64,000 nt of DNA from Mikania micrantha (taxonomy: Eukaryota > Streptophyta > Magnoliopsida > Asterales > Asteraceae), in assembly GCA_009363875.1 (NCBI GenBank), contig CM018680.1:12965625-13029624 (forward strand), written 5' to 3'. The notes below the pieces were generated by a model, which was given only the letters and a program-made list of their open reading frames with translations, was not told the origin of the DNA and searched no databases. Position numbers and translations under genes: made by a program. Within the stretch, counting starts at the first letter, position 1; every line of letters starts with the position of its first letter. Positions 46,247-56,900 of the stretch are shown here, in pieces.

Positions 46247-49200
46247 ATGGCTGGAAGACGTGGAGGACGCAGGAATGCGGGCGGACGTGGAAACATCAAC
46301 CTGACTCAAGCTGAGTTGAACGCCCTTATCAACGAACGGGTTGAGGAGGTACTTGCTGCACGGGAAGCTGCCCGTAACCAAAACCTGCTGAACCAAGGTG
46401 ATGAATCTGTTCATACTCACCTTGCACCACAATCACTTGTTTCCAATTCGACACGTCTACCCGATACTTAACCCAACTCTACTCTTTGCATATCTCAGGA
46501 GCAAATCCTAACCCACCTCTCTGCACGTTCAAGATGTTTCTGGACTGCAAACCTCACTCATTCAGCGGCACTGAGGGAGCCGTTGGGCTATTACGCTGGA
46601 TTGAGAAGGCAGAATCAGCCTTTGCCATGAGCAACTGCAGGAACGAGGACAGGGTCAAGTTCGCTGCAGGGACATTCGAGGGAGCTGCCCTCACTAAGTG
46701 GAATGCCAACGTCCAGAACCTAGGGCTTGATGCAGCCAACGCTCTGCCTTGGGATAATTTTAAGCAAATGCTGAACCGCGAATACTGCCCTCGTGGTGAA
46801 GTACAGAAACTTGAGACTGAGTTCTGGAACCACAAGATGATAGGTTCCGAGGTTGAGGCCTACACTGCCAGGTCATATGAGCTGGCAAACCTGTGCCCGA
46901 AAATGGCAAACCCACCTTTCAAACACATAGAGAAGTACATTGAGGGACTACCACCTCAAATTCAGGGCATGGTGCTTTCTGCTGACCCCATCACCATGCA
47001 ACAAACTGTGCGGCTAACTCACAAGCTCACTGACTCGGCTGTTGCACAGGGACTCTTACCACCACGTGGTGCTGTGACCACAACAAATGACAAGAACAAA
47101 CGCAAATGGGATGACACCCTGAGCAAGACTTCCACTCTCCAACCACCACCACAACAGCGTAAGTTTGGATCGACCCAAGCTTATGCACCACCCATCCCAG
47201 CCACCCAAAACCAAGGAAGCTATTCCGGAAAACACCCCAAATGCCACAAGTGCAATTTCCATCATGCACAGGGTCAGTGCGGCTGTTTCCAATGCCAGCG
47301 CTGCGGAAAAGGGGGGCATGCAGCCAAAGACTGCAGAGGTGAGCTGCTTGCAAAGACCCCACAGCCACAACAACAGCAACAACTTGAAGCACCAAAGGGT
47401 TGCTTCAAATGTGGCAAACCAGGGCATTTCAAGAAGGACTGCCCACACCTGAAAAACAACAACAACCAACAGAACAACAACAATGGGAACAATGGCACGA
47501 GGGGACGAGCCTTCGTGATTGGGGCCAAGGAGGCCAGAAGGGACCCCAACCTTGCAACCGGTACGTATCTCTTGAACGATAATTATGCTTCTGTATTGTT
47601 TGATACTGGAGCTGAGAAAAGCTTTATATCTAAGGATTTTAGTGAGATACTTGCCATTACCCCAATGCCCTTAGATGTTGAATATACAGTAGAGCTAGCT
47701 GATGGTAAATTAATTGTGACTAAGCACATTCTGAAAGAATGCACCTTAGAGCTAGCAGGCCATGAATTTAAGATTGACCTTATGCCAGTTACACTAGGCA
47801 GTTTTGATGTCGTAGTGGGCATGGATTGGTTGTCTGAAAACCAGGCTGAAATCATTTGCCACGACAAGGTTGTGCGCATACCTCTCCCTGGCGGAGAAAC
47901 TCTAGACATCAAAGGCGAAAGGAGTGACACTCCTCTGAACATCATCTCATGCATGAAAGCTCACAAGTGCTTACGAAGGGGATACACAGCCATTCTGGCG
48001 CTTATCACCGACAAGACTGAAGAGGAGAAAAGAATAGAAGACATCCCAGTCGTATGCGACTATTCCGACGTATTCCCTGAGGATTTGCCTGGACTTCCAC
48101 CACCTCGACAAGTGGAGTTTCGCATAGACCTTGTGCCGGGAGCAGCGCCCATCGCACGAGCACCTTATCGACTTGCACCATCGGAGATGCATGAACTGTC
48201 CAATCAACTGCAAGAGCTGTTGGACAAAGGTTTCATTAGAACAAGCTTCTCACCCTGGGGAGCTCCGGTCTTGTTTGTAAAGAAGAAGGATGGCACGTTC
48301 CGTATGTGCATTGACTATCGGGAATTGAACAAAGTGACAATCAAGAACCGTTACCCCTTACCTCGCATTGACGATTTGTTCGATCAACTGCAAGGATCAA
48401 GTTACTACTCTAAGATCGATCAGCGATTTGGGTACCATCAGTTGAGGATTCAGGAGGAAGAAATCCCCAAGACTGCATTTCGCACTCGGTATGGCCATTA
48501 CGAGTTCTTGGTTATGCCGTTTGGGCTGACAAATGCACCTGCAGTATTCATGGATCTCATGAATAGAGTGTGCAAACCATACCTTGACAAGTTCATTATT
48601 GTCTTCATAGATGATATTCTCATCTACTCCAAAACCCAGGAAGAACACAGAGAGCATCTTCAATTGGCTCTTGAACTGTTACAGAAAGAGAAGCTGTACG
48701 CTAAACTCTCAAAATGCGACTTCTGGATTCGAGAGGTCCAATTCTTGGGACATGTTGTTAACGAACAAGGGATTCATGTGGATAAATCTAAGATAGAGGC
48801 AATCAAGAACTGGGAAGCGCCAAAGACCCCAACTGAGGTGCGACAATTCCTAGGATTGGCCGGCTATTATCGATGATTTATCGAAGGATTTTCAAAGATA
48901 GCCCAACCCCTTACAGCCTTAACCCATAAGGACAAGAAATATCTCTGGACTGAAAAACAAGAAGTTGCATTCCAACTTCTCAAGCAGAAGCTCTGTAGTG
49001 CACCTATCTTATCACTTCCTGATGGAACGGACGACTTCGTAGTATATTGCGATGCCTCGATACAAGGACTCGGCTGCGTGCTAATGCAGCGAGAAAAGGT
49101 GATCGCATATGCTTCTCGACAACTGAAAGTCCACGAGAAGAACTACACCTTCCACGACTTGGAACTTGGAGCCGTGGTATTTGCACTCAAGATCTGGAGA

Positions 49201-49452
49201 CACTACCTGTACGGTACAAAGTGTACGATATACACTGATCATAAGAGCCTCCAACACATATTCGAGCAGAAGGAACTAAATATGCGACAACGTCGCTGGC
49301 TCGAACTCTTAAACGACTATGAGTGTGCTATCAAGTATCACCCGGGGAGGGCCAATGTAGTGGCCGATGCCCTAAGCCAGAAAAACACATCGAAACCCAA
49401 GAGGGTACGAGCCTTACAGCTCACCATTCGTCCTAACCTCCCTGAGCAGTTA
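46247..49452 (+). pseudogene. Element B gag-pol, left part; one frameshift, one nonsense codon, split by element C
   Basis: Likely start MAGRRGGRRN at 46247. The first frame stops at 46469, and the homologous gag continues two frames over (FKMFLDCKPHSFSGTEGAVG, ~46530), so one indel lies around 46440-46490. The main frame then reads gag core, knuckles (CQRCGKGGHAAKDC, CFKCGKPGHFKKDC), protease VLFDTGAEKSFIS and RT with FIDDILIYSK. It reaches TGA at 48874, in YYR*FI where relatives have YYRRFI. After the stop the same frame stays open through RNase H (YCDASIQGLGC, DLELGAVVFALKIWRHYLYG) to PEQL at 49452, where element C inserted. It is close to intact, so B is also fairly young. Confidence 0.95.
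49448..49452 (+). repeat. Left target-site duplication of element C
   Basis: AGTTA, identical to 62964-62968. Removing C and one copy rejoins B's reading frame exactly (PEQL then RNSQ). Confidence 0.97.
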
Positions 49453-50261
49453 TGTAACATCAGTGCCGGACGCGTGCCGGAACAGTGATCGTAACAGTAA
49501 ACATGTACAGTGATTCAGGTACACATTTCGTTAAACTATGTTTAGACTAATTATACATTTGATTATCATGAAACTATTAAACGATTGTCTGAATCTGACT
49601 GAAACCTTAGGGTTTAACAGTCAGAAAACATGTCAGACAACACAGTGTTGAAACACGAATACATGATGTGATATTAGTTGTATAAACGTATGTGAGGTTT
49701 AACAAAACAAAACCTTAACAGTTGTCGTTTCAGAATGCTAAACCGACGTGTTATTCGTATAGGTGACGATCTGTACGAATAATTCTGACAGTTTAACGTT
49801 CTGAAATAATGACTTGACAGTAGAAAACAAGAATCAGAAAGCCAAACCATCGACGTGTTCGTACGAATGACGATTCGAATGAATACGCGCGATGGTGACG
49901 CAATCTGATTAAACGATTACGAAAACGAATAACGATACGAACGATTATAAATTTAAAGAAATATAATGTTTCTTATTTTACAATTTTGAAACTCATCATA
50001 AAATAATTTTACTTTAACTATCTTAATTTAAATCGTGAACAAATTATCTAAACGCGAAAAATTTAACGAAACGCGTAAACTATTAAAAATTCGATATTTA
50101 TTTATACGAAATGATATTTAATATAATTCCTAGTAATATTTATAAATTGTTCATCCTAAAATAATTCTTTTTAATTTATTTTCGAAAAACACGCGTTAAG
50201 TGCCGGATACGCGACGAGATTACGAACCGAGCAACCGAAACGGACCCGGGCACCACACGTG

Positions 50262-50269
50262 ATATATAA
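50262..50269 (+). promoter_or_regulatory. TATA box, 5' LTR of C
   Basis: ATATATAA lies in CACGTGATATATAAGTGTTG about 810 bp from the LTR start, with an adjacent CACGTG (G-box-type) sequence. A CT-rich stretch (CTTCCTCTCTCTTCC, 50310) follows. Most of the LTR would thus be transcribed leader. Confidence 0.75.
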
Positions 50270-52049
50270 GTGTTGAATATGAGTGAAAATCCTCATTTCA
50301 TAACCACCATCTTCCTCTCTCTTCCAATTCCCGGCCAAGCACCACCACCTCCACAACCCACCTTCAAGAGACCATAACTTGCTCGTTTCTAGCCCGATTT
50401 GGGTGATTCTTGCGCCCACGTGTAGCCCTTGACGAGCTCTACAAGGAAGTACAACCGATCTAAAGCCAACCCCACTGGAAAAAGAGGTATGATGCTGCGA
50501 AATTTCTGAAAAATAGGGTTTTGTTGTGTGTGTGTGTGTGTGTGTCGACCGACCAGCGTACACACACCACCGGTGATCCCTTCCATTTCTACACATCGAC
50601 CATAGACAACTCAACCTGATGTTTGTGAAGTCCGGCGACAGGTAGGATGATGATGATGTGCAGTTACAAGTTCGCGAGACACAAACATTACCGCCGAACT
50701 TTGCAGCTCCGGCGAACCTTGGTGACCTCCAGTGACGAACCGTTGAGGGCAAGCATCATTTGGCCGAACCTTGTGCAGGTCCAACGAACCCTTCAGTGGC
50801 TACGAACCTTATATTCTGCTCACAAACCATGCAAAGACCAATCAGACGAACCCTAATGCTAAAACCTTGGGCCGAACCATCCCTTCGAACGAACCTTCAT
50901 GTAGACGACGAACCCTTCGGGAGTGACGAACTCTTTCATGATGAACGAACCTTGGTCGTCCACGAACTATATTGAGCAGCTGTGAACGAACCTTCAAAAC
51001 CCACGAATCTAGCACCTAAGTCGAACCAGTGGAAGTCACCCGAACCCCCGACTCCGGCAAACCCAGCTGCGAACCCTGGTGGTTCGATCCTTGAACACCA
51101 TGAACACCGAACCATTTAGCCGACGAACCTTCTGTATGGATGTGACTAACCAGTACCTAGGCGAACCCTAAGATTCGTGGAACACCATCAAGAACCGAAC
51201 CCTTAGACGAATTCACAGTGGGTTCGCTGCCACACATGTAGGCCGGCTGATTATATGCGTTTCACGCCTTAACCACGATTCCCTTTTGTTTTGTCTTGGC
51301 CCAACAGTGATGTTCTTGGCCCAATAACAGCATACGGCTCATGGTGGCCCAATTTGACATGTGTAGCCCAAGTAGAGTAGATAAGCCCACCCCTTATGTT
51401 GAACAAATCCATTTAAAGCCCAATAATAATCATACAATTCCACCTTGTTAATCGTTCCATCTGATGAGGCCCAATACACACACCTGGCCCACGAATGCCT
51501 AGCCCAATATCCCTCTAATTCTCGGCCCAAAGAGCAACTACATTCGGCCCAATTAAAATGCTAAGCCCATCTATTCGGCCCATATCCTTGTCACGAGGCC
51601 CAACTAGCTCTTAGGCTCAGAGGGGTTAAATTGAAGCCCAATTACAATGTACAAGATCATCATTTGACTAAATTGTAAAAAGGGATTCATGAAGGAATAA
51701 GCACTAAGCTTTACATAAAAACAAATGACTCAATAACAACTTGTTAAGATTTCAATAGTTGTTAAGGCTAAAAGCTCAACATGAAAGCTTAAAACAATAG
51801 AAACAAAAGTGATAAAATGGGAATGAAATCCTTAACTAACAGTGAAGTTAAATGATGATCAACAACACTAAGTGCTAGCACCACTTAGAGCTAACACTAA
51901 TACTTACACGAGCAACAAACTCTTACAAACATATACTTACGAACTACAATATTACGAAATCAATACAGGAACGTGAACATCATAACAAGAGCAATCAAAG
52001 AGCGCGTGCATTCTCTTTCTCTTTAGTTAAGTCAACCCTACTACTACAG

Positions 52050-53420
52050 GTGAGTTCATTGTCCCCTTTCAAACTTATTTGTTTTACTTCGGGACTGAGA
52101 AGCATGTTAAACGTTTTTATTGAAATGTTATTTAATGCTTTAAAACATAATCATGATTACTTATGATTGAAACCTTTACTTTAAGCTAGATGCTTAAAAT
52201 CAATTGTTGGTTACTTGATACCATTACATGATACTTGATGCAAATACATGAGACTTGATACAATTACATGTGACATGATACAAATACATGATGATTCAAT
52301 TACATGAGACTTGATACAAATACATGATACTTGATTTAATTACATGAGATGTGATTCAATTACATGAGACTTGATACAAATACATGATACTTGATTCCAT
52401 TACATGAGATGTGATTCAATTACATGAGACATGATACAAATACATGATACTTGATTCAATTACATAAGACTTGATACTATTACATGAGATATGATGTTTA
52501 GAAACGATTACATGCTACTAGGCCATCATACATGTATCTAACCATAGGCTACGTAATTGCTGAACGTCTGGTATTCCAGAGCTTGTACCTATGGGGTGAG
52601 ATACATGTAATAACATAAACTTAATGATACTCAGCTATTACCTGGTTATAAGTGACATGTAATTGCTGAACGTCTGGTATTCCAGAGCTTTTGTCAGCTT
52701 ATATGAGGTATGTAAAGGCTAAACATGAAAGTATCGATTCTAAGCTATTACCTGGTTATAAGGGACACGTAATTGCTGAACGTCTGGTATTCCAGAGCTT
52801 GTGTCGGCTTATATGAGGTATGTAAAGGCTAAACATAAACGTAACGTTACGGAGCTATTACCTGGTTATAAGAGACATGTAATTGCTGAACGTCTGGTAG
52901 TCCAGAGCTTTTGTCGGCTTATAAGAGGTATATAAAGGCTAAACATGAACTTGTTGAATGCTAAGCTATTATCTATATAAGAGACATGTAATTGCTAAAC
53001 TTCTGGTATTCCAGAGCTTTTGTCTGCTTATAGGAGATATGTAATTGCTAAACTACGTATGTGTGAATCTATGATGCTTGACAAACGTGATGAGAAACTA
53101 ACACTTATGAATACAATAGACATGAAAACGTTGAAACAAGATAACAAAGGCTTTGATGAGGATTGAGTTGTTTGGTAGGTAAAATGCTTAATTATTATTA
53201 ACAACAATGTCATATCCGGGTTAGTATGTGGTGGGATGTTGGCTAGGGCTTGTTCCCTTACATATGCCCTATATATAAGCATACCGACTTGGATATTACA
53301 GGTGGAGTTAATGAGGTTAAGGTCTTACCGAAGGAGGTTTGTGAAACTATTTTTAAACTTATAAACTATATGAACTCACCAACCGTTGTGTTGACTTGAT
53401 CTTTTTACATGCTTTCTCAG
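52050..53420 (+). other. Predicted leader intron, 5' LTR of C
   Basis: The donor is CTACAG|GTGAGTTC (52050) and the acceptor ATGCTTTCTCAG|GTGAAGAAC ends at 53420. It spans 1371 bp and encloses the short-repeat tract and the 110-bp hairpin array. A further AG|GTATGA at 50487, conserved in A (37550) and G, could be a second upstream donor. Confidence 0.55.
52554..53060 (+). repeat. ~110-bp tandem repeat with hairpin, 5' LTR of C
   Basis: Units start TAATTGCTGAACGTCTGG at 52554, 52660, 52770, 52880 and (TAATTGCTAAAC) 52989, with a partial unit after. TCTGG-TATT-CCAGA or TCTGG-TAGT-CCAGA is present in each. Confidence 0.93.
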
Positions 53421-53787
53421 GTGAAGAACAGGTTTAAGCTAAATCTTTTGGATATGCATACTAGGCTGCCCGGATAGAGGACCTAGTAAACTTTTGAAGA
53501 AGCACATCTTTTGTTGATGATATACTATACTTTTGATATCTTGTATAGTTACAAGATATAGACAATTATTCTTTTGATAGGTTTACTTAGTTAAATTGCA
53601 GAACATTGCTATTGTAATTTAACTTTGTAATCCTATATATCATTTGATTGTGCTTTAGATATTCTTAAACGTTGATGCTATGTAAACAATCTGATCATCA
53701 TGATTATCATCCACGATATCACGCCCCGGGAACCTTCCGCCCGGCGGGGACTCCGATCCAACCCCGCCGGCTCGGGGTGTGACAGAT

Positions 53788-53799
53788 TGGTATCAGAGC
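53788..53799 (+). other. Primer binding site of element C
   Basis: TGGTATCAGAGC, complementary to initiator tRNA-Met, starts three bases after the 5' LTR. Confidence 0.93.
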
Positions 53800-53953
53800 T
53801 CAAGGTTATAGAGAATAATAGGTCATTTACTAAAACGGTTTGGCCTAGACTATAACTTAGGGACCCTCATGTAGAGAACTTAAGACTTAAGTTTGCATTA
53901 TGTTTTCTGCGTTCGATCATTGCACTAACCAAATTCTTTTGGTTATGATCAGA

Positions 53954-56900
53954 ATGCCGCCGAGAAAACAACCTACTCCTCAAGTCTCTGCTCCTCACTC
54001 TTCGACTCCTACACCACCGGATTCACCACTACCACCTCCTCCTCCTCCGCACTCTCCACCGCCAGGCTCAAGCAATACACCGACACTGGATCCTGCTACT
54101 ATCGCGTTGGCTACGCTACTGAGTACTCAACTGACAAGCCAACTGAAAGAGGTCATCCCAGAGATGATAAATCGGATTCAGGGGCAAGGCAACACCTCTG
54201 CCCATACCACCGGAGAGGCTAGTGGAAACACTGGTCATACGTCTGACTGCTCCTACAAATCCTTTGTAGGATGCAAACCTCCTAGTTTCACTGGAGTTGA
54301 AGGAGCTGTTGGATTAATCCAATGGCTAGAGAAAATGGAGAACACTCTGGACATTAGCAGCTGTCCAGAACACCACAAAGTTCGCTATGCAGCTGGTTCT
54401 TTCAGCAAGCGAGCTTTGACTTGGTGGAACGCACAGATCAGGGCTAAGGGAAGAGACGAAGCTATGGCGATGCCCTGGGCAGAATTTAAGCTTCTTCTGA
54501 GGAATGAGTTTTGCCCGAAACATGAACTACAACAACTGGAGATTGAGCTCTCGAATCATGAGATGAAGGGAGCTGATCATATGACTTTTACCAATCGCTA
54601 TCATGAACTGGTAGCCCTGGTGCCAGAAATGGTACCGACCTTGGAGAAACTAATTGATCGCTATGTGGCAGGATTACCTTCATGTATACAAAGTGTTGTA
54701 CTGGCTTCATATCCTGCTACTTTGGAGTCAGCCATTTCCCTCTCTGCTAAGCTTACCAAGGTAATGGTAAAGTCTGGAGTCTTGAAAGATGATACTGGAA
54801 AAGCCAAGGAAACAACATCGAAGAAACCCGAGTACCATCAGAAAAAGAAACAAAAGGTTGTCAAGAATTATGCAGCCGTTACCCCTCTGCGACAAGCACC
54901 TGCAGCACCTGTCAATCCTACTACTAGGGGTTATGGAGGGGAATATCCCCAGTGCGCAAACTGCAAGTATCATCATCCTGTTGGTGCTCAATGCAGGAAG
55001 TGCACGAATTGTGGCCGGTTTGGCCACTGGGTTAACAAGTGCCGAGTTGCTGTAAACCAGGCCACTAACACCGCAGCAAGAGCACTACCTCCACCACCAC
55101 CACAGGACCCAGTCAACAACAACAGAGGATGCTACAACTGCGGGGAAATGGGTCATTTCTCTCGCAACTGTCCTAAGAAGGTGCAACCAGGAGCACAAGC
55201 ACCTAGAGGACGAGCTTTTGTTATTGGAGCTAATGCTGCACGTCAGGACCCTAATGTGGTCACTGGTACATTTCTTTTACATGACTCTTATGCATCCATA
55301 TTATTTGATACTGGTGCAGACCAGAGTTTTATTTCATCTGATTTTGCACGACAACTTAGTCTTATTGAGGATACTTTAGACTCCCCTTACATTATTGAAG
55401 TAGCTAATGGGAAACAAGTTACAGTTAGCACTATACTTAGGAACTGCCCACTTACACTCGTAGATCATACATTTTCCATCGACCTGTTGCCGATGGAGTT
55501 GGGCAGTTTCGATATCATTGTGGGGATGGATTGGCTCTCACTCAATCGAGTTGAAGTCATCTGTTCCGAGAAGCTACTTCGGATTCCAGTAACGGATGAT
55601 CGTGTATTGGAAGTTCGTGGGGATCAAGCCAAGAGAAACGTAAAGATCATTTCATGCATAAAAGCGCGTAAGTGTCTGCAAAAGAAGTGCATAGCATTCT
55701 TGGCTCATGTGGTGGAGAAAGACAAAGACAAGAAAACATTACAAGACGTACCGATAGTGAGAGAATATCCTGAGGTGTTTCCTGAAGATCTACCTGGTTT
55801 GCCTCCTGTGCGACCGGTAGAGTTTCGTATCGATCTGATTCCTGGAGCAACGCCTGTTGCTAAATCCCCTTATAGGTTAGCACCTTCGGAGATGCAGGAA
55901 TTATCTAACCAATTACAGGAGCTACTTGATAAAGGTTTCATCCGACCGAGCTACTCACCTTGGGGAGCTCCGGTTTTGTTCGTGAAAAAGAAGGATGGAT
56001 CCTTTCGGATGTGCATAGACTACAGGGAGCTAAACAAATTAACCATCAAGAATCGGTATCCATTACCGAGGATTGATGATTTATTTGATCAGTTACAAGG
56101 AGCTCAGTACTTTTCGAAGATCGATCTGCGTTCCGGATATCATCAGCTTAGAGTACAAGACGAAGACATACCGAAGACGGCGTTTCGTACCAGGTACGGG
56201 CATTACGAGTTCATGGTGATGCCTTTTGGTTTGACGAATGCACCTGCGGTTTTCATGGATCTCATGAATCGTGTGTGTAAGCCGTATTTAGATCAATTTG
56301 TTATTGTTTTCATTGATGACATATTGATTTATTCGAAAAGCAAAGCAGAACATGAGCAACACCTTAGAACGATCTTGGAACTGTTAAGGGAAGAGAAGCT
56401 CTATGCGAAATTCTCTAAGTGTGAGTTTTGGTTAAAGGAGGTTCAATTCCTAGGCCACGTTGTTAACAGTGAGGGAATTCATGTTGATCCTGCCAAGATA
56501 GAGGCAATAAAAGACTGGGACACTCCGAAGACACCTACGGAGATACGTTCTTTTCTAGGCTTAGCAGGTTATTACAGAAGGTTCATCTCGAACTTTTCTA
56601 AGATAGCTCTGCCACTCACGAAGCTAACACAGAAAAGCGAGCCGTTCATTTGGGAACAAAAACAAGAAGAAGCCTTTCAGACATTGAAACAAAAGCTATG
56701 TGATGCCCCGATCTTATCTCTCCCAGATGGTTGTGATGACTTTGTTGTTTATTGTGATGCATCTCATCAGGGACTTGGCTGTGTACTTATGCAGCGGGAC
56801 AAAGTCATTGCCTACGCTTCGAGACAACTAAAGATTCATGAGAAGAACTACACAACTCATGATCTGGAATTGGGAGCGGTGGTGTTTGCACTGAAGATCT

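Larger units (their letters stand above)
49453..53784 (+). repeat. 5' LTR of element C
   Basis: It begins TGTAACATCAGTGCCGGACG and ends GGCTCGGGGTGTGACA. Contents in order: TATA (50262), GT run (50523-50544), about 18 CGAACC motifs (50710-51210), about 15 RGCCCA motifs (51297-51640), donor-like site (52050), a TACATGATACTTGAT/CAATTACATGAGA short-repeat tract (52200-52490), the 110-bp array (52554-53060), acceptor-like site (53420), and a terminal GC-rich hairpin (CGGCGGGG...CCCCGCCG, 53751-53770). It differs from the 3' LTR at 49943, 50508, 52357 and 52560 by my reading. Confidence 0.97.

Noticed and set aside
50171..50752. 193-codon minus-strand frame, present in both LTRs of C (also 59350-59931)
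   Set aside because: Duplicated only because the LTRs are; it reads antisense through the U3/leader and has no recognisable motif or homologous frame in A.
51080..51092. GGTTCGATCC as a tRNA gene T-arm or Pol III B box
   Set aside because: It is one of many GGTTCG/CGAACC words in the leader; no cloverleaf, A box or terminator fits around it.
53900..53953. Upstream in-frame ATG of the gag-pol of C
   Set aside because: The ATG at 53954 (MPPRKQ) is shared with A and gives a typical proline-rich start; the upstream one adds 18 residues without gag character. It cannot be excluded.
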